DNA of 11,595 nt from Nocardioides sp. (GTDB lineage: Bacteria > Actinomycetota > Actinomycetes > Propionibacteriales > Nocardioidaceae), in assembly GCA_025965295.1 (NCBI GenBank), contig JAOPXF010000449.1, forward strand, positions 1 to 11,595, written 5' to 3'. Position numbers and translations under genes: made by a program. The notes beneath the pieces were generated by a model, which saw only the letters and a list, made by a program, of their open reading frames with translations, was not told the origin of the DNA and did not search any database. Positions 5,938 through 11,595 of the stretch are shown here, in pieces (positions within the stretch are counted from its first letter, which is position 1; each line of letters begins with the position of its first letter).

Positions 5938-6045
5938 CCCGGAGATGTAACGAACCGCCGGGGTCTCGGGTCCCCGGCGGTTCGAGAGAAACATAGCGCG
6001 GCGATCCACAAGGAATCCCAAGAAACCGCTCAAGATTTCCGCAAG
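5938..6045 (-). repeat. 108-bp dispersed element, copy B
   Basis: It has the same layout, length and orientation as copy A. The 18-bp block is at 6028-6045 (CTTGCGGAAATCTTGAGC, two differences from A) and the 40-bp block at 5951-5990 is identical to A. The hairpin arms are 5951-5963 and 5972-5984. The spacer is the same length but nearly unrelated in sequence, with TATGTT at the position of TATCGT in copy A. It starts 17 nt after the stop of the 99-aa gene and ends 109 nt before the MFS start, so it lies in the possible leader of the MFS-Nudix operon. Confidence 0.85.
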
Positions 6046-6062
6046 AGTTGGGGCGCACGCCG

Positions 6063-6362
6063 TCAGCGGGGCGTCAGCGCGTGCGCGGGCAGCCACTCCT
6101 CCACCATCGCCCAGTCGCCCGGTCGCAGGCAGGCGGCGTACACCACCCGTCCCTCCCAGCCGCCGGTCGTACGACGCCACTCGACGAGCAGCCCGGGCCT
6201 CTTCACGCCCTGGCCGTCGACGGCGTCGGCGACCCAGCAGTGCCGGACCGGGCACTCGGGCACCGAGGGCACCGAGGGGAGGGAGGTGTGGTCGCGGGGG
6301 GTGGAGCGGCGGCGCTCGCCGAGCGGGACGCCGTTCCCGCGCTTGTTCATCCCGCCCGCCAT
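6063..6362 (-). CDS. Conserved-looking 99-aa hypothetical protein
   Basis: I do not recognise a family name. The N-terminal 40 residues are basic and Pro/Ser-rich (NKRGNGVPLGERRRSTPRDH). The C-terminal 60 form a compact domain: CPVRHCWVADAVDGQGVKRPG, then LLVEWRRT, GWEGRVVYAACL, and WAMVEEWLPA. The strand pattern with many Trp residues suggests a small SH3-like or beta-barrel fold; that is an inference. Cys37 and Cys42 lie close together. The start is ATG 6362, with ATG 6350 as alternative; the longer open frame to 6524 runs through the terminator hairpin and is rejected. No Shine-Dalgarno is evident; GATGAT lies 6 nt before the start. A LexA-like palindrome lies about 20-40 nt upstream. Confidence 0.7.
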   Translation of the reverse strand: MAGGMNKRGNGVPLGERRRSTPRDHTSLPSVPSVPECPVRHCWVADAVDGQGVKRPGLLVEWRRTTGGWEGRVVYAACLRPGDWAMVEEWLPAHALTPR

Positions 6363-6383
6363 GGCGCCATCATCGCACGACGT

Positions 6384-6399
6384 TCGAACACCTGATCGA
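6384..6399. promoter_or_regulatory. LexA/SOS-box-like palindrome upstream of the 99-aa gene
   Basis: TCGAACACCTGATCGA matches the actinobacterial SOS-box pattern TCGAAC-N4-GTTCGA except for A in place of T in the second half (GATCGA). It lies within a larger inverted repeat, CGTTCGA (6381-6387) and TCGAACG (6396-6402). The position would overlap the -35 region of the 6362 start. The mismatch hits a conserved base, so true LexA binding is uncertain. Confidence 0.3.
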
Positions 6400-6400
6400 A

Positions 6401-6452
6401 CGAGGAAGAGCCTGCCCGTCCCCGGGCTCCCCCGAGCCCCGGGGAGGGCAGG
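6401..6452 (-). terminator. Strong hairpin terminator after the histidine kinase gene
   Basis: Nineteen-nt arms (6411-6429 and 6434-6452) pair around a 4-nt loop with one bulged base on each side. On the minus strand the stem is followed by CTCTTCCTCG, a pyrimidine-rich but not pure-T tail, so it is a strong GC hairpin with a weak U-tract. It separates the kinase transcript from the 99-aa gene. Confidence 0.65.
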
Positions 6453-6479
6453 CCCCAGACCGAGCCGAGGCCAGGACAG

Positions 6480-6516
6480 CCTGCGGGCTGGTCGCTCGCC
6501 CGTGCTCACCCGCAGG
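6480..6516. repeat. Second inverted repeat downstream of the kinase stop
   Basis: CCTGCGGG (6480-6487) and CCCGCAGG (6509-6516) are perfectly complementary with a 21-nt loop. It sits between the kinase stop and the terminator and may form a tandem 3' hairpin. Confidence 0.45.
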
Positions 6517-6534
6517 GGTGACACACCGGTGCGG

Positions 6535-8586
6535 TCAGGCCGAGCGCGAGATCTGCTCCTCGACCGGCAGGGGCACCTCGACGTGCTCCGCCGCGGGGAG
6601 GGTGAACTCGAAGACAGTGCCCGGGCCCTCCGGGTTGTCGCGGGCTACGATCGTGCCGCCGTGGCGGGTGACGATCCGCCGGCAGATGGAGAGGCCCAGC
6701 CCGCTGCCCTCGTACTCCTGGTAGTGGGCGCGGTGGAACTCCTCGAAGATCTTCTCGTGCTCCCCCGCGGGCAGTCCGATCCCGTTGTCGGTGACGCGGA
6801 TCGTGACGAGGTGCTGGGAGCAGAGGCCCGTGACGGTGATCCGCGGCTCACGGTCGGCGGCGACGTACTTGAGCGCGTTGCCGAGCAGGTTGTCCAGGAC
6901 CTGCCGGACCAAGACCGGGTCCGCCTCGACGCAGGGGATGCGTCCCCACGTCACCCGGTCGCCCGCGTGCCGCGCCGCGACGACCTCCGCGACCAGACCG
7001 CTCACGTCCACCCGGGCGAGGTTCAGGTCACGCGCGCCGCTGGTGGCGTGCGCGAGCAGGTCGCGGATCAGCTCGCGCATCCGGTGCGAGGCCGACCGGA
7101 CCCGGGAGACGAACTCGCGGGCGAGCTCGGGCTGGAGCTCGCCGGCGTCGAGCTCGTCGGCGATCATCTCCGTCCACCCGTCGATGGCGGCGAGCGGGTT
7201 GCGCAGGTCGTGGGCGACGACACCGGCGAAGGCGGACAGCTCCTCGCGGCGGGCGTGCTCGTCGGTGGTGTCCCGCGCGAGCATCAGGGCCCGGGACCGG
7301 CCGGTGAGGGCGTCGGGAGGCAGCGGCATCGCGGAGATGGAGAGGATGCGCGAGACCCCGGTCGGGAGCACGACCAGGACCTCCATGTCGTGGACCGTCT
7401 CCCCACGCAGGGCGCGCAGCGACGGCCGCTCCTGGTCGAGGATCGGGGAGCCGTCGGGGTGAGTGGCGGCCAGGCCGTAGAGCGAGAACCCCTCGATCAG
7501 GGTCTCGGGGCGACCGACGATCTCCCCGGCGGCGTCGTTGAGGACGAGCACCTCACCGGTGTCGTCCATGACCACGAGGCCCTCGGTCATGGAGCCGATG
7601 ATCGCGTCGCGCAGCCGGGACTCGTAGACCGCCGCGGACTGGCTGCGGCGCAGCTCCAGGGCCAGCTCCTCGCGCTCGTCACGGCCAGTCGAGAGCGCCA
7701 GCGCCGTGACCACGATCGTCATCACGTAGAACTGCGCGATCAGGGCCCCCAGCTCGGGGTTGTCCACCCGGGCGAAGGGCCCGTGGCCGAAGAGGGTCAG
7801 CGCCACCGTGGCGGCCCCGATCGACATCGAGTGCACCGCACTGAGCAGAGTCGGGAACCGCAGCGCCACCCAGGCGGTCGACGCGATCAGCGGGAAGGCG
7901 AGCGGCAGGTCGGCGAAGACGAAGGCGAGCCCGAACAGCCCCAGCGTCAGCAGCACACCGGCGGCCAGCTCGAGGCCGCTCGCTGCGCCCACCCCCACGA
8001 GCGGGGGCCGGGGCGCGGGCGTGGAGAGCCGGTGGCCCAGCAGCAGGCCGAGCGTCGTGAGCGTCAGCACGCTGCCGAGGTTGCGCCCGAACCAGAGCAG
8101 GCCACCCATCGCGGCGAGGTCGCTGTAGATGACGGCGAAGGCCGCCGCCCCCACCACGGCACCCGCGGCCGCGGCGACGACGGCGGCCGCGACGTACCGG
8201 GCGAGGATCCGCGGCGAGTCGAGGGCGCGGTCTCCCCCGCAGCCCCACAGCCGGGGGCACCAGCGGCGCATCAGGGTCGCGGCGACGACGGTCTGGAGGA
8301 CGGTGGTGACGATCAGCACGAGGCCGACGTCGAACGGCGCGCCGGTGACCAGGTTGACGCCGAGGACGCAGCCGGCCAGCACGAGCGTGTCCACGCTCAG
8401 CAGCCGCACGTCTCGCACCAGGAACCACAGCACCGCGACGCCGCCGGCCGGCCAGATCAGCGCGAACGTGGTGCCGTCGATGCTCGTGGCGCGCCCCGCG
8501 AACCCGAGGGCGACGTAGAGCAGCACGAACCCACCGAATGTCCCCGGCGCGCTGGATGCGCGGGGTTGCTTCCGGATCCCCGGCAT
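6535..8586 (-). CDS. Membrane-bound sensor histidine kinase (MASE1-PAS-HisKA-HATPase), orphan
   Basis: The 683-aa protein begins with about eight hydrophobic segments (residues 15-300) with the MASE1 signature TTFALIWPAGGVAVLWF. A short coiled linker (about 302-325) and a PAS domain (about 330-440, with GSMTEGLVVMDDTGEVLVLN) follow. The HisKA domain contains FAGVVAHDLRNPLAAIDGW, with His459 as the predicted phosphorylated residue. The ATPase domain has the N box DNLLGNALKYV (565-575), G1 DNGIGLP (601-607), an F box IFEEFHRAH and G2 GSGLGLSI (627-634), so all catalytic boxes are present. No response regulator is adjacent. The start is ATG 8586 with AGGGGA upstream at slightly short spacing; GTG 8610 in frame is the alternative. 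The potassium channel gene ends 73 nt upstream on the same strand. Confidence 0.93.
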   Translation of the reverse strand: MPGIRKQPRASSAPGTFGGFVLLYVALGFAGRATSIDGTTFALIWPAGGVAVLWFLVRDVRLLSVDTLVLAGCVLGVNLVTGAPFDVGLVLIVTTVLQTVVAATLMRRWCPRLWGCGGDRALDSPRILARYVAAAVVAAAAGAVVGAAAFAVIYSDLAAMGGLLWFGRNLGSVLTLTTLGLLLGHRLSTPAPRPPLVGVGAASGLELAAGVLLTLGLFGLAFVFADLPLAFPLIASTAWVALRFPTLLSAVHSMSIGAATVALTLFGHGPFARVDNPELGALIAQFYVMTIVVTALALSTGRDEREELALELRRSQSAAVYESRLRDAIIGSMTEGLVVMDDTGEVLVLNDAAGEIVGRPETLIEGFSLYGLAATHPDGSPILDQERPSLRALRGETVHDMEVLVVLPTGVSRILSISAMPLPPDALTGRSRALMLARDTTDEHARREELSAFAGVVAHDLRNPLAAIDGWTEMIADELDAGELQPELAREFVSRVRSASHRMRELIRDLLAHATSGARDLNLARVDVSGLVAEVVAARHAGDRVTWGRIPCVEADPVLVRQVLDNLLGNALKYVAADREPRITVTGLCSQHLVTIRVTDNGIGLPAGEHEKIFEEFHRAHYQEYEGSGLGLSICRRIVTRHGGTIVARDNPEGPGTVFEFTLPAAEHVEVPLPVEEQISRSA

Positions 8587-8659
8587 CGACTCCCCTAACT
8601 GGGCCCCCACCCAGCGAGAAGGCTAGTGGGCGACCACTCCCGATGGTGGGAGAACGCGG

Positions 8660-9760
8660 TCAGTCCTCGTCGGTCGAGGAGTCCTCGCCGTGGGTGCCGG
8701 GCCGGGGCGCCCAGGGCAGCTCGCGCGCGGGGCGTACGACGATCAGCCGGTCGCCGCGCGCCAGCTGGGTCACCACGGGGTCGAAGTAGCGGTAGACCTT
8801 CTCGTCGCGGACCACCGCGATCACCTGGTCCGGGAGCGTCTGGGGCTGCTTGCCGACCTCGGTCACCAGGAGGTCGCGCTCGGCGACCTCGAGGCCCTCG
8901 CCGTACGTCAGCAGGTCCTCCATCACCGAGCCGAGCGTCGGCGACAGCGACGAGAGGCCGAGCAGCCGCCCGACGGCATCCGAGGAGGTGATGACGGAGT
9001 TCGCACCGGACTGCTTCATCAGCGGCGCGTTCTCCTGCTCGCGGACGGCGGCGACGATCCAGGCGTCCGGGTTGAGCTGGCGGACCGTCAGGGTGGCGAG
9101 GACGTTGGAGTCGTCGCGGTTGGTGGTGATGATGACCTGGCTGGCCTCGGCCACGCCCGCCCGGCGCAGCACGTCGCGTCGCGTGGCGTCGCCGGAGACG
9201 ACCGCCAGGCCGTCGGCGTGCGCGTCCGACATCGCCGCGGCGCTCGGGTCGACCACGACGATGGCCTCCCGGTTCTGGCCGTTGTTGACCAGGGTCTCGA
9301 CCGCGCTGCGGCCCTTGGTGCCGTAGCCGACGATCACGACGTGATTTCCCATGTTCTTCCTCCACCGGGCGACCCGGAACATCTCGCGGCCCTGGGAGGC
9401 GAGCACCTCCAGGGTGGTGCCGATCAACAGCACGAGGAACGCGATGCGCAGCGGGGTGACCAGGAACGCGTTGATCAACCGGGCGTGCTCCGCGACCGGC
9501 GCGATGTCGCCGTACCCGGTCGTGCTCAGAGTGACAGTCGTGTAGTAGATCGAGTCGACCAGGTCGACCTTGCCGGTCGGGTCGTTGCCGTCGGTGTAGC
9601 CCTCTTTGTCGAGGTAGACCAGCAGCACGGTCCCGACCAGGATCGCCAGGGCCGCCAGCAGCCGGCGACCCAGCTCCCACCACGGCGACCGGACGTTCTC
9701 GGGGAGCGCGATCGTGCCGCGGGAGCGACCCGGGGCGAGGTCGTTGGGGGCGTCGGACAC
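8660..9760 (-). CDS. Potassium channel with RCK/TrkA domains
   Basis: The 366-aa protein has TM1 (residues 34-50), a pore helix and selectivity filter TTGYGD (80-85, canonical K+ filter), and TM2 (about 95-120). An RCK domain follows, with a TrkA-N Rossmann motif VVIVGYGTKGRSA (141-153), VVVD (168-171) and SGDAT (189-193). A TrkA-C-type domain (about 290-345) and an acidic tail complete it. This is the MthK/Kch-like two-TM layout: a tetrameric K+ channel gated by ligand binding to the RCK ring. The start is GTG 9760; no Shine-Dalgarno is present, but TAGATT lies 6 nt before it. It begins 9 nt after the YihY stop and is probably read both with that gene and from its own start site. Confidence 0.93.
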   Translation of the reverse strand: MSDAPNDLAPGRSRGTIALPENVRSPWWELGRRLLAALAILVGTVLLVYLDKEGYTDGNDPTGKVDLVDSIYYTTVTLSTTGYGDIAPVAEHARLINAFLVTPLRIAFLVLLIGTTLEVLASQGREMFRVARWRKNMGNHVVIVGYGTKGRSAVETLVNNGQNREAIVVVDPSAAAMSDAHADGLAVVSGDATRRDVLRRAGVAEASQVIITTNRDDSNVLATLTVRQLNPDAWIVAAVREQENAPLMKQSGANSVITSSDAVGRLLGLSSLSPTLGSVMEDLLTYGEGLEVAERDLLVTEVGKQPQTLPDQVIAVVRDEKVYRYFDPVVTQLARGDRLIVVRPARELPWAPRPGTHGEDSSTDED

Positions 9761-9766
9761 GTGGCG

Positions 9767-9772
9767 AATCTA
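9767..9772 (-). promoter_or_regulatory. Putative -10 hexamer of the channel gene, overlapping the YihY stop codon
   Basis: The minus strand reads TAGATT, 6 nt, GTG. The first three bases are the TAG stop of the upstream gene. The -35 region is poor. Confidence 0.35.
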
Positions 9773-10768
9773 GTCGACCGCGGGGTCGTGACCGGTGACG
9801 TCGGGCCGGTCCTTCGACATCCGCTGCCGCAGCCGGCTCATCAGCTCGACCCGGGCGCGGGTCGTGGAGGCCTGCGGGAACACCGTGTCGAAGGCCGCGT
9901 TGACGGCCGCACCGATCAGGACCGCGATCGCCACGATGTAGAGCCAGATCAGGATCGCGATGGGCGCGGCGAGCGGGCCGTAGATCGACTTGGAGTCGGC
10001 GGCCGTCGCGGTGAGCACCCAGCGCAGCAGGTAGGAGCCGGCCACCCACGCCACGAGCGAGAACGTGGCGCCGGGCAGGTTGAAGCTCCAGTTCGTCCGC
10101 ACCGGCACCGACACGTGGTAGAGCGTGGCGAGGAAACAGATGCACACCACCACGACCGTGGGCCAGTAGAAGTGCATGACGAAGTCGAACCGCGGAGGCA
10201 GCCAGTCGCCGACCAGCGAGGGACCGGCCACGACGAGCGGGACCGACACCACGCCGGTGATCATCGCCAGCACGTAGAGCAGGAACGACAGGGCGCGGGT
10301 CTTGATGATGCCGCGGTGCCCACCGAGCCCGTGCATGATCGTGATCGTGTCGACGAAGACGTTGAGCGCCCGCGACCCGGACCACAGCGCCAGCACGAAG
10401 CCCAGCGAGATCACGTCGAAGCGGCCCCCCTTGAGCACGTCGTCGATGGTCGGCACGATGATCCGGTCGACGGCGCTCTCGGTCAGCGCACGCTCGGACA
10501 GGTCGATCACGGCCTGCCGGATGTCCTCGACCTGGGCCGGCGTGAACCGGTCGGTGACGTAGCCGATCGCTCCCGCCATCGCGAAGATCAGCGGTGGCAC
10601 GGACAGCACCGCGAAGAACGCAGCCTCGGCCGCCAGGCCGGTCACGCGGTAGCGCAGGCACGAGCTGACGGTGGTCACGACCAGGCGCCAGACCACCTCA
10701 CGCACCTGCAGCAGCCAGCCCTCCGGAGCGCCCGAGACCGCATGTGGCTGGGTCTCCGAGGGGGGCAT
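9770..10768 (-). CDS. YihY/virulence factor BrkB family membrane protein
   Basis: The 332-aa protein shows the YihY/BrkB layout: a cytoplasmic N-terminus, a first helix around AAEAAFFAVLSVPPLIFAMAGAIGYV (48-73), a long loop with LSERALTE, and later helices including LGFVLALWSGSRALNVFVDTI. The conserved C-terminal core is WVAGSYLLRWVL, then SIYGPLAAPIAILIWLYIVAIAVLIGAAVNAAF. The tail is hydrophilic. The family is an inner membrane protein of unsettled function; it was once called RNase BN in error, and a transport role has been proposed. The start is ATG 10768, exactly 6 nt after TACCGT on the minus strand and with no Shine-Dalgarno. It is followed after 9 nt by the potassium channel gene and is divergent from aidB. 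Confidence 0.93.
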   Translation of the reverse strand: MPPSETQPHAVSGAPEGWLLQVREVVWRLVVTTVSSCLRYRVTGLAAEAAFFAVLSVPPLIFAMAGAIGYVTDRFTPAQVEDIRQAVIDLSERALTESAVDRIIVPTIDDVLKGGRFDVISLGFVLALWSGSRALNVFVDTITIMHGLGGHRGIIKTRALSFLLYVLAMITGVVSVPLVVAGPSLVGDWLPPRFDFVMHFYWPTVVVVCICFLATLYHVSVPVRTNWSFNLPGATFSLVAWVAGSYLLRWVLTATAADSKSIYGPLAAPIAILIWLYIVAIAVLIGAAVNAAFDTVFPQASTTRARVELMSRLRQRMSKDRPDVTGHDPAVD

Positions 10769-10773
10769 GGGCC

Positions 10774-10780
10774 TACGGTA
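10774..10780. promoter_or_regulatory. Symmetric bidirectional -10 element between yihY-type gene and aidB
   Basis: The heptamer TACGGTA gives TACGGT on the plus strand and TACCGT on the minus strand. ATG of aidB (10786) begins 6 nt after the first, and ATG of the YihY gene (10768) begins 6 nt after the second. The whole gap is only 17 bp, so both genes would be leaderless and their RNA polymerases would compete for the same unwound segment. -35 matches are weak on both sides, and each would lie inside the opposite gene. Confidence 0.55.
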
Positions 10781-10785
10781 TCCAC

Positions 10786-11595
10786 ATGTCCACTCACTCT
10801 CTGGGCGACATCCGGGTAGCCACCAACCAGGCTCCGCCGCTGGTGGGCCACAACGTGGTCACCGCGGACCGCGCCCTCGTCGAGGCGGTCACCCGGCACG
10901 CCTCCGCCGACGTGGTCGAGGATCTCGTCGCGCTGGGTGCCGAGGCCGGCACCGCCGAGGCGCGCGAGCACGGGATCCTCGCCAACGAGAACCACCCGCA
11001 CCTCACTCCCTACGACCGCTACGGCAACCGGATCGACGAGGTCGCCTTCCATCCCTCCTGGCACTGGCTGATGGAGCGCGCGGTGGGCCACGGGCTCGCG
11101 GCCGCGCCGTGGGAGTCCGACGCGCCCTCCGCGCACGTACGCCGGGCGGCAGGCTTCATGGCCTGGTCGCACACCGAGCCGGGCCACGGCTGCCCGATCT
11201 CGATGACCTACGCCTCGATCCCCGCGCTGCGTGCCGACGACGCGATCGCGAAGGAGTGGACGCCGCTGCTCGCGTCCACGACGTACGACCCCGGCCTGCG
11301 GCCGGCAGCCCAGAAGCGCGGTGCCCTCGCCGGTATGGGCATGACCGAGAAGCAGGGCGGCTCGGACGTCCGCGCCAACGTCACCGAAGCGCGGCCGACC
11401 TCGAACGACGGCGAGTACACCCTGCACGGCCACAAGTGGTTCACGTCGGCGCCGATGTACGACATGTTCCTGGTGCTCGCCCAGGCCGAGGATCGGCCAG
11501 GAAATCAGGCACCGACCTGCTTCGTGGTGCCCCGGGTGCTGCCCGACGGCAGCCGCAACCAGCTCGACGTCGTACGCCTCAAGGACAAGCTCGGC
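10786..11595 (+). CDS. aidB: AidB-type acyl-CoA dehydrogenase (C-terminus beyond right edge)
   Basis: The first 270 codons are present. The sequence follows E. coli AidB closely in order: NQAPPLVGHNVVTADRALVEAV, LANENHPHLTPYDRYGNRIDEVAFHPSWH, EPGHGCPISMTYA, and the acyl-CoA dehydrogenase core QKRGALAGMGMTEKQGGSDVRANVTEA, GHKWFTSAPMYD, then PDGSRNQLDVVRLKDKLG at the edge. AidB is an FAD flavoprotein of the acyl-CoA dehydrogenase superfamily. In E. coli it is induced by alkylating agents as part of the Ada response, binds DNA and is thought to protect promoters; weak isovaleryl-CoA dehydrogenase activity has been reported. The role here is inferred from similarity. The ATG at 10786 is supported by the -10 element 6 nt upstream. 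No Ada-type gene is visible in the window. Confidence 0.92.
   Translation, partial: MSTHSLGDIRVATNQAPPLVGHNVVTADRALVEAVTRHASADVVEDLVALGAEAGTAEAREHGILANENHPHLTPYDRYGNRIDEVAFHPSWHWLMERAVGHGLAAAPWESDAPSAHVRRAAGFMAWSHTEPGHGCPISMTYASIPALRADDAIAKEWTPLLASTTYDPGLRPAAQKRGALAGMGMTEKQGGSDVRANVTEARPTSNDGEYTLHGHKWFTSAPMYDMFLVLAQAEDRPGNQAPTCFVVPRVLPDGSRNQLDVVRLKDKLG

Noticed and set aside
3865..6045. Integron attC interpretation of the paired elements
   Set aside because: Each follows a gene 3' end, but no RYYYAAC/GTTRRRY end pairing or integrase is seen, and the hairpin is perfect rather than bulged.
6286..8598. 770-codon plus-strand ORF opposite the histidine kinase
   Set aside because: It is low-complexity (RGDQ-rich) and opposite a complete kinase with all catalytic motifs.
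8690..10819. 709-codon plus-strand ORF opposite the channel and YihY genes
   Set aside because: It is rich in Arg/Gly/His/Asp with no domain, and lies antisense to two clear gene families; a typical high-G+C shadow.

Overview
The window looks like a chromosome segment from a high-G+C actinobacterium. Nocardioidaceae is my guess from the gene families and codon use, but the sequence does not prove the genus. The core genes are rich in G/C-ending codons, and many start codons lie 6-7 nt after a TANNNT -10 hexamer with no Shine-Dalgarno, the leaderless layout common in this phylum.

The left part (about 1-2960) has visibly lower G+C (57-62% in lines I sampled, against about 70% further right) and holds genes without clear housekeeping roles. 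These are a NYN-domain putative RNase (minus strand, cut by the left edge), a G-U-compensated intrinsic terminator, a tiny 53-codon ORF, a three-helix membrane protein divergent from a lipoprotein with a very clear leaderless promoter, and a secreted-type beta-domain protein that has apparently lost its N-terminus. This reads as an accessory or acquired patch.

The right part (3039-11595) looks like core chromosome. It holds a VOC/glyoxalase-like protein (-), a 53-aa CxxC microprotein (+), a Nudix hydrolase and an MFS transporter in one minus-strand operon, a 99-aa hypothetical protein (-), an orphan MASE1-PAS histidine kinase (-), a TrkA-type potassium channel and a YihY/BrkB membrane protein (-), and the start of an AidB-type acyl-CoA dehydrogenase (+). 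The YihY, channel and kinase genes run in the same direction and suggest an envelope/ion-homeostasis group. The aidB and yihY genes are divergent across only 17 bp.

Two features deserve most attention. (1) A 108-bp element occurs twice in the same orientation (3865-3972 and 5938-6045), bracketing the MFS-Nudix operon. It has a 40-bp identical block with a perfect 13-bp hairpin, a second conserved 18-bp block, and an equal-length but unconserved spacer. (2) In the yihY/aidB gap one near-palindromic heptamer (10774-10780) gives a -10 hexamer on both strands, each exactly 6 nt from its own start codon, so it looks like a symmetric bidirectional leaderless promoter. I see no CRISPR array, rRNA, tRNA, transposase or complete mobile element.
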